From positions 62,001 through 126,000 of the forward strand of contig CALVPT010000002.1 in assembly GCA_944354125.1 (NCBI GenBank): DNA of 64,000 nt. Direction: 5' to 3'. Numbering within the stretch: position 1 is the stretch's first letter; every line of letters starts with the position of its first letter. This document shows positions 17,875 through 26,027 of this stretch, piece after piece. Source of the stretch: an uncultured Clostridia bacterium (GTDB taxonomy: Bacteria > Bacillota > Clostridia > Christensenellales > Borkfalkiaceae). Made by a program: the position numbers and the translations under genes. Below the pieces are notes generated by a model that saw only the letters and a list, made by a program, of their open reading frames with translations, did no database searches and had not been told where the DNA came from.

Positions 17875-18140
17875 AATGCCGCATATCTTGCGTCAAAAAT
17901 TTGAATTTCCTCGGCTATAAAGCCTACGGCACGTCCGTTTTATGAGTTGCCATATTTTTTGAACGCTATTTTTAACACAACCCATGCGCGTTTGAGATTT
18001 ATTGCCTTTCATGAGGCATTTGTCCGCGCGGTTGCAGGTCTTTACCTCCGCGCTCCATTCAAACGCGGATTATACGCAGCATACTGCCGCACCAATCGCA
18101 AAATTGCGGCCTGAGACCGACGGCGGATAATGCGGAAAAA
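17875..18140. other. Intergenic stretch without a recognised gene
   Basis: About 266 bases between the terminator and the putative RNA gene. It contains short inverted repeats such as GCAAAATTGC near 18100. A 30-codon minus-strand frame here lacks a ribosome binding site. No promoter, tRNA or known RNA was recognised. Confidence 0.4.
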
Positions 18141-18143
18141 GAG

Positions 18144-18581
18144 CAAAAAGTAAACCCTGCATATAAGCCTATGCAGGGTAGAATAGGTGATATTAAGTTT
18201 TAATTTTCGGAAATCGCCTTCCTACGGTTTCTTACTTTGGATTATACCTTAACAGAACCTTTCTGTTTCAACCTAACCGTCTTTGGAAATCAGATTTCTC
18301 CTTGAGCATAGTACATCGGAGTTTACCTCACTTTTTCTTCGTTGGCTCTGCAAAACAATTTAATCATGATAATTAAATCCTCCTTTTGCGAGACTCTTAA
18401 GTTTGGTATATCTTAAACGGGCGGTTGCTATAAGCTATCCGCTCATGAGCCACTTAGAAACTTGATTTTTTTACTATTAACTGAACCTTGACCGGCTCTC
18501 GCCGCTACTTGTATTTCATAATAGCTTACTCCCGTATTAATGTCGCGCGCCAACATTTTTTGTAAGTTATTTTCTTTTTGT
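18144..18581 (-). ncRNA. Putative structured RNA of about 440 nt
   Basis: The unit has its own promoter (18588-18615) and ends in a textbook terminator with a 10-bp stem ACCCTGCATA/TATGCAGGGT (18154-18179) and a T-run. In between, many local hairpins can be read. AACAGAA/TTCTGTT has a three-base loop. ACGGTT/AACCGT encloses it. GAAATC/GATTTC is another. One hairpin pairs 18350-18355 with 18384-18389 and 18358-18364 with 18372-18378, leaving GGAGG (18379-18383) in a bulge. It does not carry the conserved motifs I know for tmRNA, RNase P RNA, SRP RNA or 6S RNA. It is divergent from the antiporter gene. A 14-codon ORF lies inside. Function unknown. Confidence 0.6.
18323..18367 (-). CDS. Possible 14-residue ORF inside the putative RNA
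   Basis: ATG at 18367 follows an AAAGGAGG site (18387-18379) by eleven bases and reads MIKLFCRANEEKVR before TAA. The ribosome binding site lies in the bulge of a hairpin that also holds the start codon, so translation would depend on folding. Either a real mini-gene (then the unit is an mRNA) or chance within a structured RNA. Confidence 0.35.
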   Translation of the reverse strand: MIKLFCRANEEKVR

Positions 18582-18587
18582 ACTTTA

Positions 18588-18615
18588 AGTATAGCATATA
18601 AAAATCATTTGTCAA
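18588..18615 (-). promoter_or_regulatory. Promoter of the putative structured RNA
   Basis: Minus strand TTGACA (18615-18610), 16-base spacer, TATACT (18593-18588). Transcription would begin near 18581. Confidence 0.8.
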
Positions 18616-18764
18616 TACCTTTTTTTAAATTTCTTATTGTTTTCACATAAATTATGTTTATACATCACATTATAAGAAATTATGTATAATCGTTTACCAT
18701 TTTTTTTGTTCTCTGTTATAATAGATAAGATATTTTTCACTATAAGATTTATTGGAGCGTGATT

Positions 18765-20186
18765 ATGATACCTTTTGCTATCGACAGCGGGCTCGGTTTT
18801 GCAATCGTACTCGCGGTAATCCTGTTCTTCACGAAGTTCTTCGGACTTCTGTTCAGGCATTACGGACTTCCCCAGGTACTCGGCTACATAGTTGCCGGCA
18901 TACTTGTAGGCCCCGCCATCTTCGGCGAATTCTGCGGATTCTGCCTCATCGGCTTCGAGAGCGATGCCTATACCCCCCTCTTCCTGCTCAAGGGAACTGT
19001 TGACGGCGAGGCATTCTCGATAGGCACCGACGGCCTTGAGATTTTCTCCAAGATAGGCGTGCTCTTCCTCATGTTCTCTACGGGTCTCGAGACGGACATA
19101 AAGGCACTTCGCCAGACAGGCCTTGCCGCAACGCTCATGGCGTGCGCGGGCGTTGCCGTTCCCATGGTGCTGGGCGTGCTCATCTGTCTGCCCTTCGGCG
19201 ACATAGGACTCGGCCCCCAGAACATCTACCGCTGCATCTTCGTCGGCGCAATCCTTACGGCTACTTCGGTTGCAATAACCGTATCGGTTTTGAAGGAGCT
19301 CGGCAAGATTTCGACTAAGCTCGGCACGACGATAGTTTCTGCGGCAATCATAGACGACATAATAGGCATCATAGTTCTGTCGGTAGTGAGCGGCATCGCA
19401 AAGAGCGGTGCGGCAGACGCTACGGTAGGCGGCTTCGAGGGATTCAAGGCTACCCCTTACGGCACCATTATAATGATAGTCGCATTCTTCGCAGTCGCAC
19501 TCGGTCTGGGCTTCGGCGTATCCAAGCTCTTCCGCTGGATGGAGAGAAGATGGCCCAACACCCACAGACTCCCCGTATTCTCCATAGTCGTATGCTTCTT
19601 CTACGCATGGCTGGCAGAGGAAATCTTCGGAGTTGCAGACATAACCGGCGCATTCCTTGCAGGCATAATCCTCTCCACGGCGCACAGGTCGAGCATATAC
19701 ACCGACAAGAAGGTCGACGTAAATACATATACAATGTTCGCGCCCGTGTTCTTTGCGAACATAGGCATAAGCAACATAACCTTTGCAGGCATGAACGGAC
19801 AGATTATTCTGTTTGCCTTCCTTGCTGTACTGATGGGACTTATAGGCAAGGTAATCGGCTGCGGCGCAGTTGCCAAGGCATTCAAGTATAACCTCAAGGA
19901 GAGCACGATTGCAGGCGTAGGCATGATGGCCAGGGGCGAAGTTGCACTGATAGTCACCGCCACCGCCACCAGCTCGGAGCTCGGCGCAAACGCCCTGCCC
20001 GGCGAGTTCATGATAATGACCGTGCTCCTCATACTCGTATCGTCCATACTCACGCCCATACTTTTGAAGCTGCTCTATAAGGAGCATAAGCCCGACCTTC
20101 CCGAAGGCGGCGAAAAGGCTCCCGAGGAAAGCGTGACGGGCACAGAAGTTGCGGCTGAGCAGGCAGCTACCGCAAACAACGGCTGA
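18765..20186 (+). CDS. Cation/proton antiporter, CPA2 family
   Basis: A 473-residue membrane protein with about 12 hydrophobic segments, exchanging Na+ or K+ for protons. Family marks are the N-terminal LPQVLGYIVAGILVGP, the polar ion-path stretch ILTATSVAITVSVLKELG in the middle, DDIIGIIVLSVV, and MMARGEVALIVTATA near 390. The hydrophilic tail after residue 440 is short (no TrkA-N domain). The ATG at 18765 sits 7 bases after a GGAG site; a GTG six bases earlier is less likely. It is divergent from the putative RNA gene and ends before a strong terminator. Confidence 0.9.
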   Translation: MIPFAIDSGLGFAIVLAVILFFTKFFGLLFRHYGLPQVLGYIVAGILVGPAIFGEFCGFCLIGFESDAYTPLFLLKGTVDGEAFSIGTDGLEIFSKIGVLFLMFSTGLETDIKALRQTGLAATLMACAGVAVPMVLGVLICLPFGDIGLGPQNIYRCIFVGAILTATSVAITVSVLKELGKISTKLGTTIVSAAIIDDIIGIIVLSVVSGIAKSGAADATVGGFEGFKATPYGTIIMIVAFFAVALGLGFGVSKLFRWMERRWPNTHRLPVFSIVVCFFYAWLAEEIFGVADITGAFLAGIILSTAHRSSIYTDKKVDVNTYTMFAPVFFANIGISNITFAGMNGQIILFAFLAVLMGLIGKVIGCGAVAKAFKYNLKESTIAGVGMMARGEVALIVTATATSSELGANALPGEFMIMTVLLILVSSILTPILLKLLYKEHKPDLPEGGEKAPEESVTGTEVAAEQAATANNG

Positions 20187-20204
20187 TTAAAATAAACTTA
20201 AGGC

Positions 20205-20244
20205 GGCGCGCCTCCGAAGGACAGTTCTTCGGAGGCGCGCCTTT
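20205..20244 (+). terminator. Terminator after the antiporter
   Basis: A perfect 15-bp stem (20205-20219 with 20227-20241) with seven-base loop then TTTAT; it may also end yfbR transcripts from the other side. Confidence 0.85.
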
Positions 20245-20335
20245 ATGTTTTACACTATTAAATTGCAAAATTATCAGGACGGCGGCTGCACGGCGGCGAA
20301 CCGTCCGCTACAGGACACAGACCGCAAAGCAGGTT

Positions 20336-20923
20336 TCAGATGCCGCCGTCGAGCTCGTCTAGGGTGAGCAAAAAACTGGGTACAAACTTTTCGAAGAAGT
20401 ACTCCACCTCCGGCAGATTGCGCGCGTGCAGATCCTCCTCTATGCTCTTTTTTGCCTTTTCGAACTCCTTGTTTCCGCACTTGAGCTCCTCCAGGCACTT
20501 GATATAAGCCGACAGCCTGTCCGCCGCCTTGACGAGGGCATATTCCTTGGAAGTCGTGTCGGGCTTGAGGCAGGGCGAAAGCTCATTTGCGAGCTCGTCG
20601 GGCAGCATTTCAAGCAGGGTGTCGCACGCTCTGTCCTCAAGGCTCTTGTATGCGCCGTGAATGGAATTGTTGAAATACTTTATGGGCGTGGGGAGATCGC
20701 CCGTCATTACCTCGCTCGATTCGTGATAGATTGCATAGAGCACGCACTTGTCCGCGTCTACGTTGCCGCCGAACACCTTGTTATTTATTATGGCGAGGGC
20801 GTGGGAAAAGAGCGCTACCTGCTGGGAGTGCTCCATTATGTTCTCCTCCCTGACGGAGCGCATGAGCGACCAGCGCCTGATGTACTTCATTCTGTCGAGA
20901 AAGGCGTAAAAGTTATAGGCCAT
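20336..20923 (-). CDS. yfbR: 5'-deoxynucleotidase YfbR-like, HD domain with Asp-to-Glu change
   Basis: The family dephosphorylates deoxynucleoside 5'-monophosphates. The 195-residue protein aligns end to end with E. coli YfbR from memory: NVSEHSLQVA there, NIMEHSQQVA here; VLTGDLPTPVKYFN there, VMTGDLPTPIKYFN here; and ALVKAADRLSAYIKCLEEL near the end. The metal-binding pair His-Asp of the HD signature reads His-Glu here (YHESSEV). Glutamate can still bind metal, so activity may persist. The gene stands alone between two terminators. Confidence 0.88.
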   Translation of the reverse strand: MAYNFYAFLDRMKYIRRWSLMRSVREENIMEHSQQVALFSHALAIINNKVFGGNVDADKCVLYAIYHESSEVMTGDLPTPIKYFNNSIHGAYKSLEDRACDTLLEMLPDELANELSPCLKPDTTSKEYALVKAADRLSAYIKCLEELKCGNKEFEKAKKSIEEDLHARNLPEVEYFFEKFVPSFLLTLDELDGGI

Positions 20924-21003
20924 TTTATAAACCTCTTAAAATCATTTTAACTATTATACACCATAGCGCGCGCCATTTCAATCTATAGCGCGCAAAAAAA
21001 TAT

Positions 21004-21040
21004 GCCGCCCTGCCCGAAAATACGGGCAGGGCGGCTTTTA
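21004..21040 (-). terminator. Terminator after clpB (can act both ways)
   Basis: A perfect 13-bp stem GCCGCCCTGCCCG (21004-21016 with 21023-21035), six-base loop, followed on the minus strand by ATATTTTTTT. Confidence 0.85.
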
Positions 21041-21065
21041 TATTGTTGACTTATTGCCTCGGCGG

Positions 21066-23639
21066 TCAGGCGCGGATATAGAGTCCGTTGTCGCCTGCAT
21101 CCAGAGTTATCTCTGTCTCCGCCTGGGGATTCTTTTCTATTATGAACTTCGCTATGGGCGTTTCGGCATGAGATTGCAGATATCTCTTCAGCGGTCTTGC
21201 GCCGTAGACGTTGTCGCAGCCGTTGCGCGCGATGTAGTCCTTTGCCGCATCCGTAACCTTGAGTTTTAAGTTCTCGGCATTGAGCCTTGCCTCCAGCCTC
21301 TTCAGGAGAATTTCGACAATGCCCTTTACGTTTTCGTCGGTCAGCGGCTTGAACATTATGATTTCGTCAAGTCTGTTGAGGAACTCGGGGCGGAAGTACT
21401 GCTTTAAGAGCGCGTTGACCTTTGCCCTTGCGCTGTCGGATATTTCGCCGTTTTCTATGCCGTCGATTATGTCCGAAGAGCCGATGTTCGAGGTAAGAAT
21501 GATTATTGTATTCTTGAAGTCGACCGTCCTGCCCTGGGAGTCGGTTACTCTGCCGTCGTCGAGAATCTGGAGGAGAATGTTGAACACGTCGGGATGCGCC
21601 TTTTCGATTTCATCGAAGAGCACTATCGAATAGGGCTTTCTCCTTACGGCTTCTGTAAGCGTGCCGCCCTCCTCGTAGCCGACATATCCGGGAGGCGCGC
21701 CTACCAGACGGGATACGGAGAACTTTTCCATGTACTCCGACATATCTATCCTTATGATATTCTTCTCGTCGTCGAAGAGATTTTCGGCAAGCGACTTTGC
21801 AAGTTCGGTCTTGCCGACGCCCGTGGGGCCGAGGAAGAGGAACGAACCTATGGGACGAGCGGGGTCGGATATGCCAGCCCTTGCCCTTAAGATTGCCTCC
21901 GATACCTTTGTGACGGCCTCGTCCTGACCGATTACACGCTTATGCAGCTGCTCGCCGAGGTGCAGAATCTTCTGCCTTTCACCCTCTTTGAGGCGCGCTA
22001 TGGGTATGCCCGTCCAGCGCGAAACTATCTTGTTTATCTGCTCTTCGGTGACTTCGTCCTGCAGAAGGTCGCCGCTCGAACGCTCCTTGAGCGCCTTTAG
22101 CTCGGCCTCGAGCTTGGGCATTTCGCCGTATCTCAGCCTTGCCGCCCTTTCGAGGTCGCCGTTGGCGGTAGCCGAATCTATCTCGCCGCGCAGGTTATCT
22201 ATCTTTTCCTTGAGCTGCTTTTCGCTGTCGATGTTGCGCTTTTCGTCGTCCCACTTGGTCTTGAGTTCGCGGAATCTGTCCTTGAGCTCGGCAAGCTCCT
22301 TCTTAAGCGCCTCCAGACGCGCCTCCGAAAGGTTATCCTTTTCCTTGGAAAGCGCCTTTTCCTCAATCTCGAGCTGAACTATCTTTCTGTTCATGGCATC
22401 CATGTCCGAGGGCATGGAGTCGATTTCCGTCCTGAGCATTGCAGCCGCCTCGTCGACGAGGTCGATTGCCTTATCGGGAAGGAAACGGTCGGTTATATAT
22501 CGGTTGGACAGCGTCGCCGCCGCGACGAGTGCGTTATCGTGTATGCGCACGCCGTGGAAGATTTCAAACCTCTCCTTGAGTCCCCTCAGTATGGATATGG
22601 TGTCCTCCACCGTAGGTTCGTTTACGGTAACGGGCTGGAAACGCCTTGCGAGCGCCGCGTCCTTTTCGATATATTTCCTGTATTCGTCGAGGGTGGTCGC
22701 ACCTATGCAGTGCAGCTCGCCCCTCGCAAGCATGGGCTTTAAAAGATTGCCCGCATCCATTGCGCCGTCGCTCTTGCCTGCGCCGACGACGGTATGCAGT
22801 TCATCTATGAAGAGCAGTATTCCGCCCTCCGACTTCCTGACCTCTTCGAGCACGGCCTTCAGCCTTTCCTCGAATTCGCCCCTGTACTTTGCGCCCGCAA
22901 TGAGCGCACCCATATCCAGCGAAAAGAGCGTCTTATCCTTGAGCCCTTCGGGCACGTCGCCCTTGACTATACGCTGGGCAAGTCCCTCGGCTATCGCCGT
23001 CTTGCCGACGCCAGGTTCGCCTATGAGAACGGGGTTGTTCTTGGTCTTACGCGAAAGAATTCTTATTACGTTTCTTATTTCCTCATCCCTGCCGATTACC
23101 GGTTCGAGCTTGTGCTTTCTTGCTGCGGCGGTGAGGTCGGTGCCGTATTTTTCAAGCGCCTCATAGGTGTCCTCGGGGTTATCCGTCTTGACGGACGTAT
23201 TGCCCCTGACCTTCTTTAGCTGTGCGAGAAAGGCATTTTTGTCGACGTTGAAGCGCCTGAAGAGCGACTGCATTCTCCTGTCCTCGCAGTCGATGAGCGC
23301 AAGGAAGAGATGTTCGACGGAGATGTAGTCGTCGTGCATGCTTTCGGCAAGCTTTTCCGCCGCCGTGAATACCTTGTTGAGTTCGCCCGATATATATACA
23401 TTGCCCGCGCCCGAGCCGTAGACCTTGGGCAGGCCGACTATTTCGTCCTTGCAGGCAGAGGCAAGTCCCTGAGCGTCTACCCCGGCCCTCGTCAGAATAC
23501 GGGCGATGAGCCCGTCTGCGTCGAGCAGGGCATATGCGAGGTGCACGCACTCTATCTGGCTGTTGCCGTACTCTGCGGCAACGCTCTCCGCACGGGTAAT
23601 AGCCTGAATACTGTTCTTTGTAAAGCGGTTACTATCCAT
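21066..23639 (-). CDS. clpB: ATP-dependent disaggregase ClpB
   Basis: Hsp100 chaperone that rescues aggregated protein with DnaK. The 857 residues comprise an N-terminal double-Clp domain, AAA1 with [15 protein letters not shown], a long coiled-coil middle domain (about 400-520, rich in E and K), and AAA2 with [15 protein letters not shown]. The start is the ATG at 23639 after a GGAGG site; the nine upstream codons in frame lack one. No CIRCE inverted repeat or clear CtsR site is visible upstream. A TATTAT-type -10 lies about 60 bases before the gene. Confidence 0.96.
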   Translation of the reverse strand: MDSNRFTKNSIQAITRAESVAAEYGNSQIECVHLAYALLDADGLIARILTRAGVDAQGLASACKDEIVGLPKVYGSGAGNVYISGELNKVFTAAEKLAESMHDDYISVEHLFLALIDCEDRRMQSLFRRFNVDKNAFLAQLKKVRGNTSVKTDNPEDTYEALEKYGTDLTAAARKHKLEPVIGRDEEIRNVIRILSRKTKNNPVLIGEPGVGKTAIAEGLAQRIVKGDVPEGLKDKTLFSLDMGALIAGAKYRGEFEERLKAVLEEVRKSEGGILLFIDELHTVVGAGKSDGAMDAGNLLKPMLARGELHCIGATTLDEYRKYIEKDAALARRFQPVTVNEPTVEDTISILRGLKERFEIFHGVRIHDNALVAAATLSNRYITDRFLPDKAIDLVDEAAAMLRTEIDSMPSDMDAMNRKIVQLEIEEKALSKEKDNLSEARLEALKKELAELKDRFRELKTKWDDEKRNIDSEKQLKEKIDNLRGEIDSATANGDLERAARLRYGEMPKLEAELKALKERSSGDLLQDEVTEEQINKIVSRWTGIPIARLKEGERQKILHLGEQLHKRVIGQDEAVTKVSEAILRARAGISDPARPIGSFLFLGPTGVGKTELAKSLAENLFDDEKNIIRIDMSEYMEKFSVSRLVGAPPGYVGYEEGGTLTEAVRRKPYSIVLFDEIEKAHPDVFNILLQILDDGRVTDSQGRTVDFKNTIIILTSNIGSSDIIDGIENGEISDSARAKVNALLKQYFRPEFLNRLDEIIMFKPLTDENVKGIVEILLKRLEARLNAENLKLKVTDAAKDYIARNGCDNVYGARPLKRYLQSHAETPIAKFIIEKNPQAETEITLDAGDNGLYIRA

Positions 23640-23907
23640 AGTTTCAACCTCCTCATTCCGTCGCAATCTGTCCGCCGACGGTGGCGTGAATTTTTCTTAC
23701 GATAGATTTATAATACATTTTTCACGCTTTTAAACACTTCGTAAAATATTTTTTGCGTTCGTTTTTTTGCCGCCTGCCAATGCAGACAGGGAAAGCATTG
23801 CGAGGACGGCGCGCACGCGTTCCTGAATATTTCGACGGCGCGCGCGTTGGTTTTCGGGCGCGTGCGCGCGAGGAAGAAATTGCCTCTGCGGCATTTTTGC
23901 AAAGGAA
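23640..23907. other. Intergenic stretch between clpB and the sensor kinase
   Basis: Promoter region for two divergent genes. It holds an 11-bp GC-rich inverted repeat GCGCGCACGCG (23809-23819 with 23859-23869) around a 39-base spacer, and an AT-rich part next to clpB. No gene was seen. Confidence 0.4.
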
Positions 23908-23936
23908 TTGACGGGAATATTTTATTCTGTTATAAT
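23908..23936 (+). promoter_or_regulatory. Consensus promoter giving a leaderless kinase transcript
   Basis: TTGACG (23908-23913), 17-base spacer, perfect TATAAT (23931-23936). The ATG of the kinase begins six bases after the -10 box, where transcription should start, so the mRNA would have no or almost no leader. Confidence 0.75.
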
Positions 23937-23942
23937 CTATCC

Positions 23943-25325
23943 ATGAAGTACAAAAGACAGCTTGCCGCGGCGATGGAATTCCTGCTGATTGTGACGGGAA
24001 CGATAATAGCCGTCACGTACGACGCGGCAAAAAACGAGCAATCGCAGACATTCAGGGACATAGTTCCGCTGCTGTGCACGGCGGCGCTGATAATGCTCGC
24101 CCTTATTGTGCTCATAGAGATAATTGCCTGCATAAAGCTCGAGGGGTCGACGTACCACACCGTACTGATTGCCGTTGCGCTGATGCTGTATTTCATATGT
24201 TCGACGGACACGGCCAGCGTGTTCGACATGATCGGGCTGTACTTTCATCCGCCCGTCGCCGAAATATTCAGCTTTGTATTCTTCGAGTGCATTATTATTT
24301 CGGTATTCTACTTTTTCAACTATCTGTACAAGCCGCAAATAAAGCCTGCATTCGTAATACTCACCATCTGTATTTGCGCCTTTACGCTCATAAGCTTCAT
24401 ACTGTTGCAGGACAGGCGGTTGCAATACATACCCTTCTTCACATTCGCCGCATATTCGCTCATCTTTTTCGCGTGGCTGAGTCACAGAATAGTGCGCCTG
24501 AAAAAGGACGACTTCACCTTTTACATGACCTCGTTTATCCTGTGCGCGGTGTACGGGGCGCAGATAGTATACGTTCTGGACAAGAGCGAGCTCATTTCGG
24601 TGACTACCTCGGGATATTCGGTAGTCTATATGTTCTTCGTCATCCTCGTCTTTATAATAATCTATTTCCTCTTCATCATAAGGACGGCGTTCCAGGCGAG
24701 CGAGTATAAACTGCAGGTCAACACCCTCAAGTCAGAAATTCTCAGGGAGCAGATAAAGCCGCACTTCATATTCAATTCGCTGACCACAATAAAGTCGCTC
24801 TATCATAAGGACCTGAGCGAGGGCGACCACGCAATCAGTCTGTTTTCGCGGCACCTGCGCTCCAACGTGGAGGCGGCGGATACCGACCTCATTCCCTTTG
24901 AAAGGGAGCTGGACAACATTCAGAACTACATAGAGCTTGAAAACACCAAGTACGACAAGAAGTTTACCGTCATATACGACATAGACGTCACCGAGTTTTA
25001 CGTACCCGTACTCTCCCTTCAACCCTTCGTCGAAAACGCCATAAAGTACAGCAAGGTCAACTGCTCGGAGGACGGATACATAGAGATATCCTCCTACGAG
25101 AGCGGCGGCGAGATACTTTTAGAGATATCCGACAACGGCGCGGGATTCGAGGAGAGCGACGTAAAGCCCACCTCCTGCGGAATTAAAAATTCGAGGGAAC
25201 GATTCAGAATTTTAATGGACGCGACGATAGACATACAGAGCCGCAAGGGCGAGGGCACGCGCGTGACAATTCACATAAAAAAGCCGAAGGACCACGGCGG
25301 AAAGCCGCCCGAAGCCGAAAGTTGA
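23943..25325 (+). CDS. LytS/YehU-type sensor histidine kinase, no partner regulator nearby
   Basis: A 460-residue membrane sensor kinase. The first 240 residues hold about seven hydrophobic helices. Then come the His_kinase domain with the phosphorylated histidine in REQIKPHFIFNSLTTIKSL, the N box region LSLQPFVENAIKYS and the G box LEISDNGAGFEES with GIKNSRERFRIL. The architecture fits LytS relatives that work with LytTR regulators, but neither neighbour is a response regulator. No ribosome binding site precedes the ATG. The next gene is rubrerythrin, 46 bases on, perhaps on the same transcript. Confidence 0.88.
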   Translation: MKYKRQLAAAMEFLLIVTGTIIAVTYDAAKNEQSQTFRDIVPLLCTAALIMLALIVLIEIIACIKLEGSTYHTVLIAVALMLYFICSTDTASVFDMIGLYFHPPVAEIFSFVFFECIIISVFYFFNYLYKPQIKPAFVILTICICAFTLISFILLQDRRLQYIPFFTFAAYSLIFFAWLSHRIVRLKKDDFTFYMTSFILCAVYGAQIVYVLDKSELISVTTSGYSVVYMFFVILVFIIIYFLFIIRTAFQASEYKLQVNTLKSEILREQIKPHFIFNSLTTIKSLYHKDLSEGDHAISLFSRHLRSNVEAADTDLIPFERELDNIQNYIELENTKYDKKFTVIYDIDVTEFYVPVLSLQPFVENAIKYSKVNCSEDGYIEISSYESGGEILLEISDNGAGFEESDVKPTSCGIKNSRERFRILMDATIDIQSRKGEGTRVTIHIKKPKDHGGKPPEAES

Positions 25326-25371
25326 AGATAAAAAATAAAATTTATAATATATAATATAAGGAGTAAACATT

Positions 25372-25917
25372 ATGAAAAAGAAGAACCCCTATGCAGGCAC
25401 CAAGACTGAAAAGAACCTGTGGGAGGCATTTGCAGGCGAATCGCAGGCGAGGAATAAGTACACCTACTTTGCATCGGTGGCAAAGAAAGCCGGCTACGAG
25501 CAGATAGCCGAACTCTTTTTAAAGACGGCTGAAAACGAAAAGGAGCACGCAAAGCTGTGGTTCAAGGCGCTCGGCGAGCTGGGCGACACAGCTGAAAACC
25601 TTCTGCACGCCGCCGAGGGCGAGAACGCCGAATGGACGGACATGTACGAGCGCATGGCGCGCGATGCCGAAGAAGAGGGATTCAGCGATTTGGCCGCACA
25701 GTTCCGCGGCGTTGCGGCAATAGAGAAGTCGCACGAGGAGAGATACCGCGCGCTTTTGCACAACGTGGAGGCAAAGGAAGTATTTGAAAAGAGCGGCGTC
25801 ACCGTGTGGGAGTGCCGCAACTGCGGACACATAGTCGTAGGCACCAAGGCGCCCGACGTATGCCCCGTATGCAATCACCCTCAGGCATATTTCGAAGTCA
25901 GAAAGGAAAACTACTGA
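25372..25917 (+). CDS. Rubrerythrin
   Basis: Reduces hydrogen peroxide in anaerobes, using a di-iron site and a rubredoxin-like iron. The 181 residues contain the ferritin-like four-helix bundle ([41 protein letters not shown]) with the usual Glu and His ligands. The C-terminal rubredoxin domain has CRNCGH and CPVCNHPQ. The short linker is normal. A strong AAGGAG site stands before the ATG. Its presence suggests an oxygen-sensitive lifestyle. Confidence 0.95.
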   Translation: MKKKNPYAGTKTEKNLWEAFAGESQARNKYTYFASVAKKAGYEQIAELFLKTAENEKEHAKLWFKALGELGDTAENLLHAAEGENAEWTDMYERMARDAEEEGFSDLAAQFRGVAAIEKSHEERYRALLHNVEAKEVFEKSGVTVWECRNCGHIVVGTKAPDVCPVCNHPQAYFEVRKENY

Positions 25918-25947
25918 TTATAACGTTCTCGCCGCGACGGCGAAACA

Positions 25948-25985
25948 GGGGCGCCCGACTTAGAAAAGTCGGGCGCCCCCATTTT
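25948..25985 (+). terminator. Terminator shared by rubrerythrin and the polyamine operon
   Basis: A perfect 14-bp stem GGGGCGCCCGACTT (25948-25961 with 25966-25979), four-base loop, then CATTTTA. It lies between converging genes. Confidence 0.85.
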
Positions 25986-25994
25986 ACGGCTTAA

Positions 25995-26016
25995 GGGCGG
26001 CACATATGTGCCGCCC
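25995..26016. repeat. 22-bp CATATG-centred palindrome
   Basis: A perfect 22-bp palindrome with core GGCACATATGTGCC, 11 bases beyond the nspC stop on the minus strand. It is the longest member of the stop-proximal palindrome set. Confidence 0.65.
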
Positions 26017-26027
26017 TGTCATGATTT

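Noticed and set aside
17880-17990. A 30-codon minus-strand ORF (MGCVKNS...)
   Set aside because: No ribosome site or promoter and no partner copy in the window; probably chance.
18144-18581. tmRNA or RNase P RNA
   Set aside because: No tRNA-like ends with a CCA-proximal stem and no alanine-rich tag frame for tmRNA; no GAGGAAAGTCC or ACAGAAA-type paired core in the right order for RNase P.
18612-20087. A 491-codon minus-strand frame opposite the antiporter
   Set aside because: The composition (many Tyr, Cys, Glu and Ala without hydrophobic cores) is that of an antisense frame; the plus strand encodes a clear 12-helix transporter.
23640-23720. CIRCE or CtsR operator ahead of clpB
   Set aside because: Neither the TTAGCACTC inverted repeat nor a GGTCAAA tandem was found.
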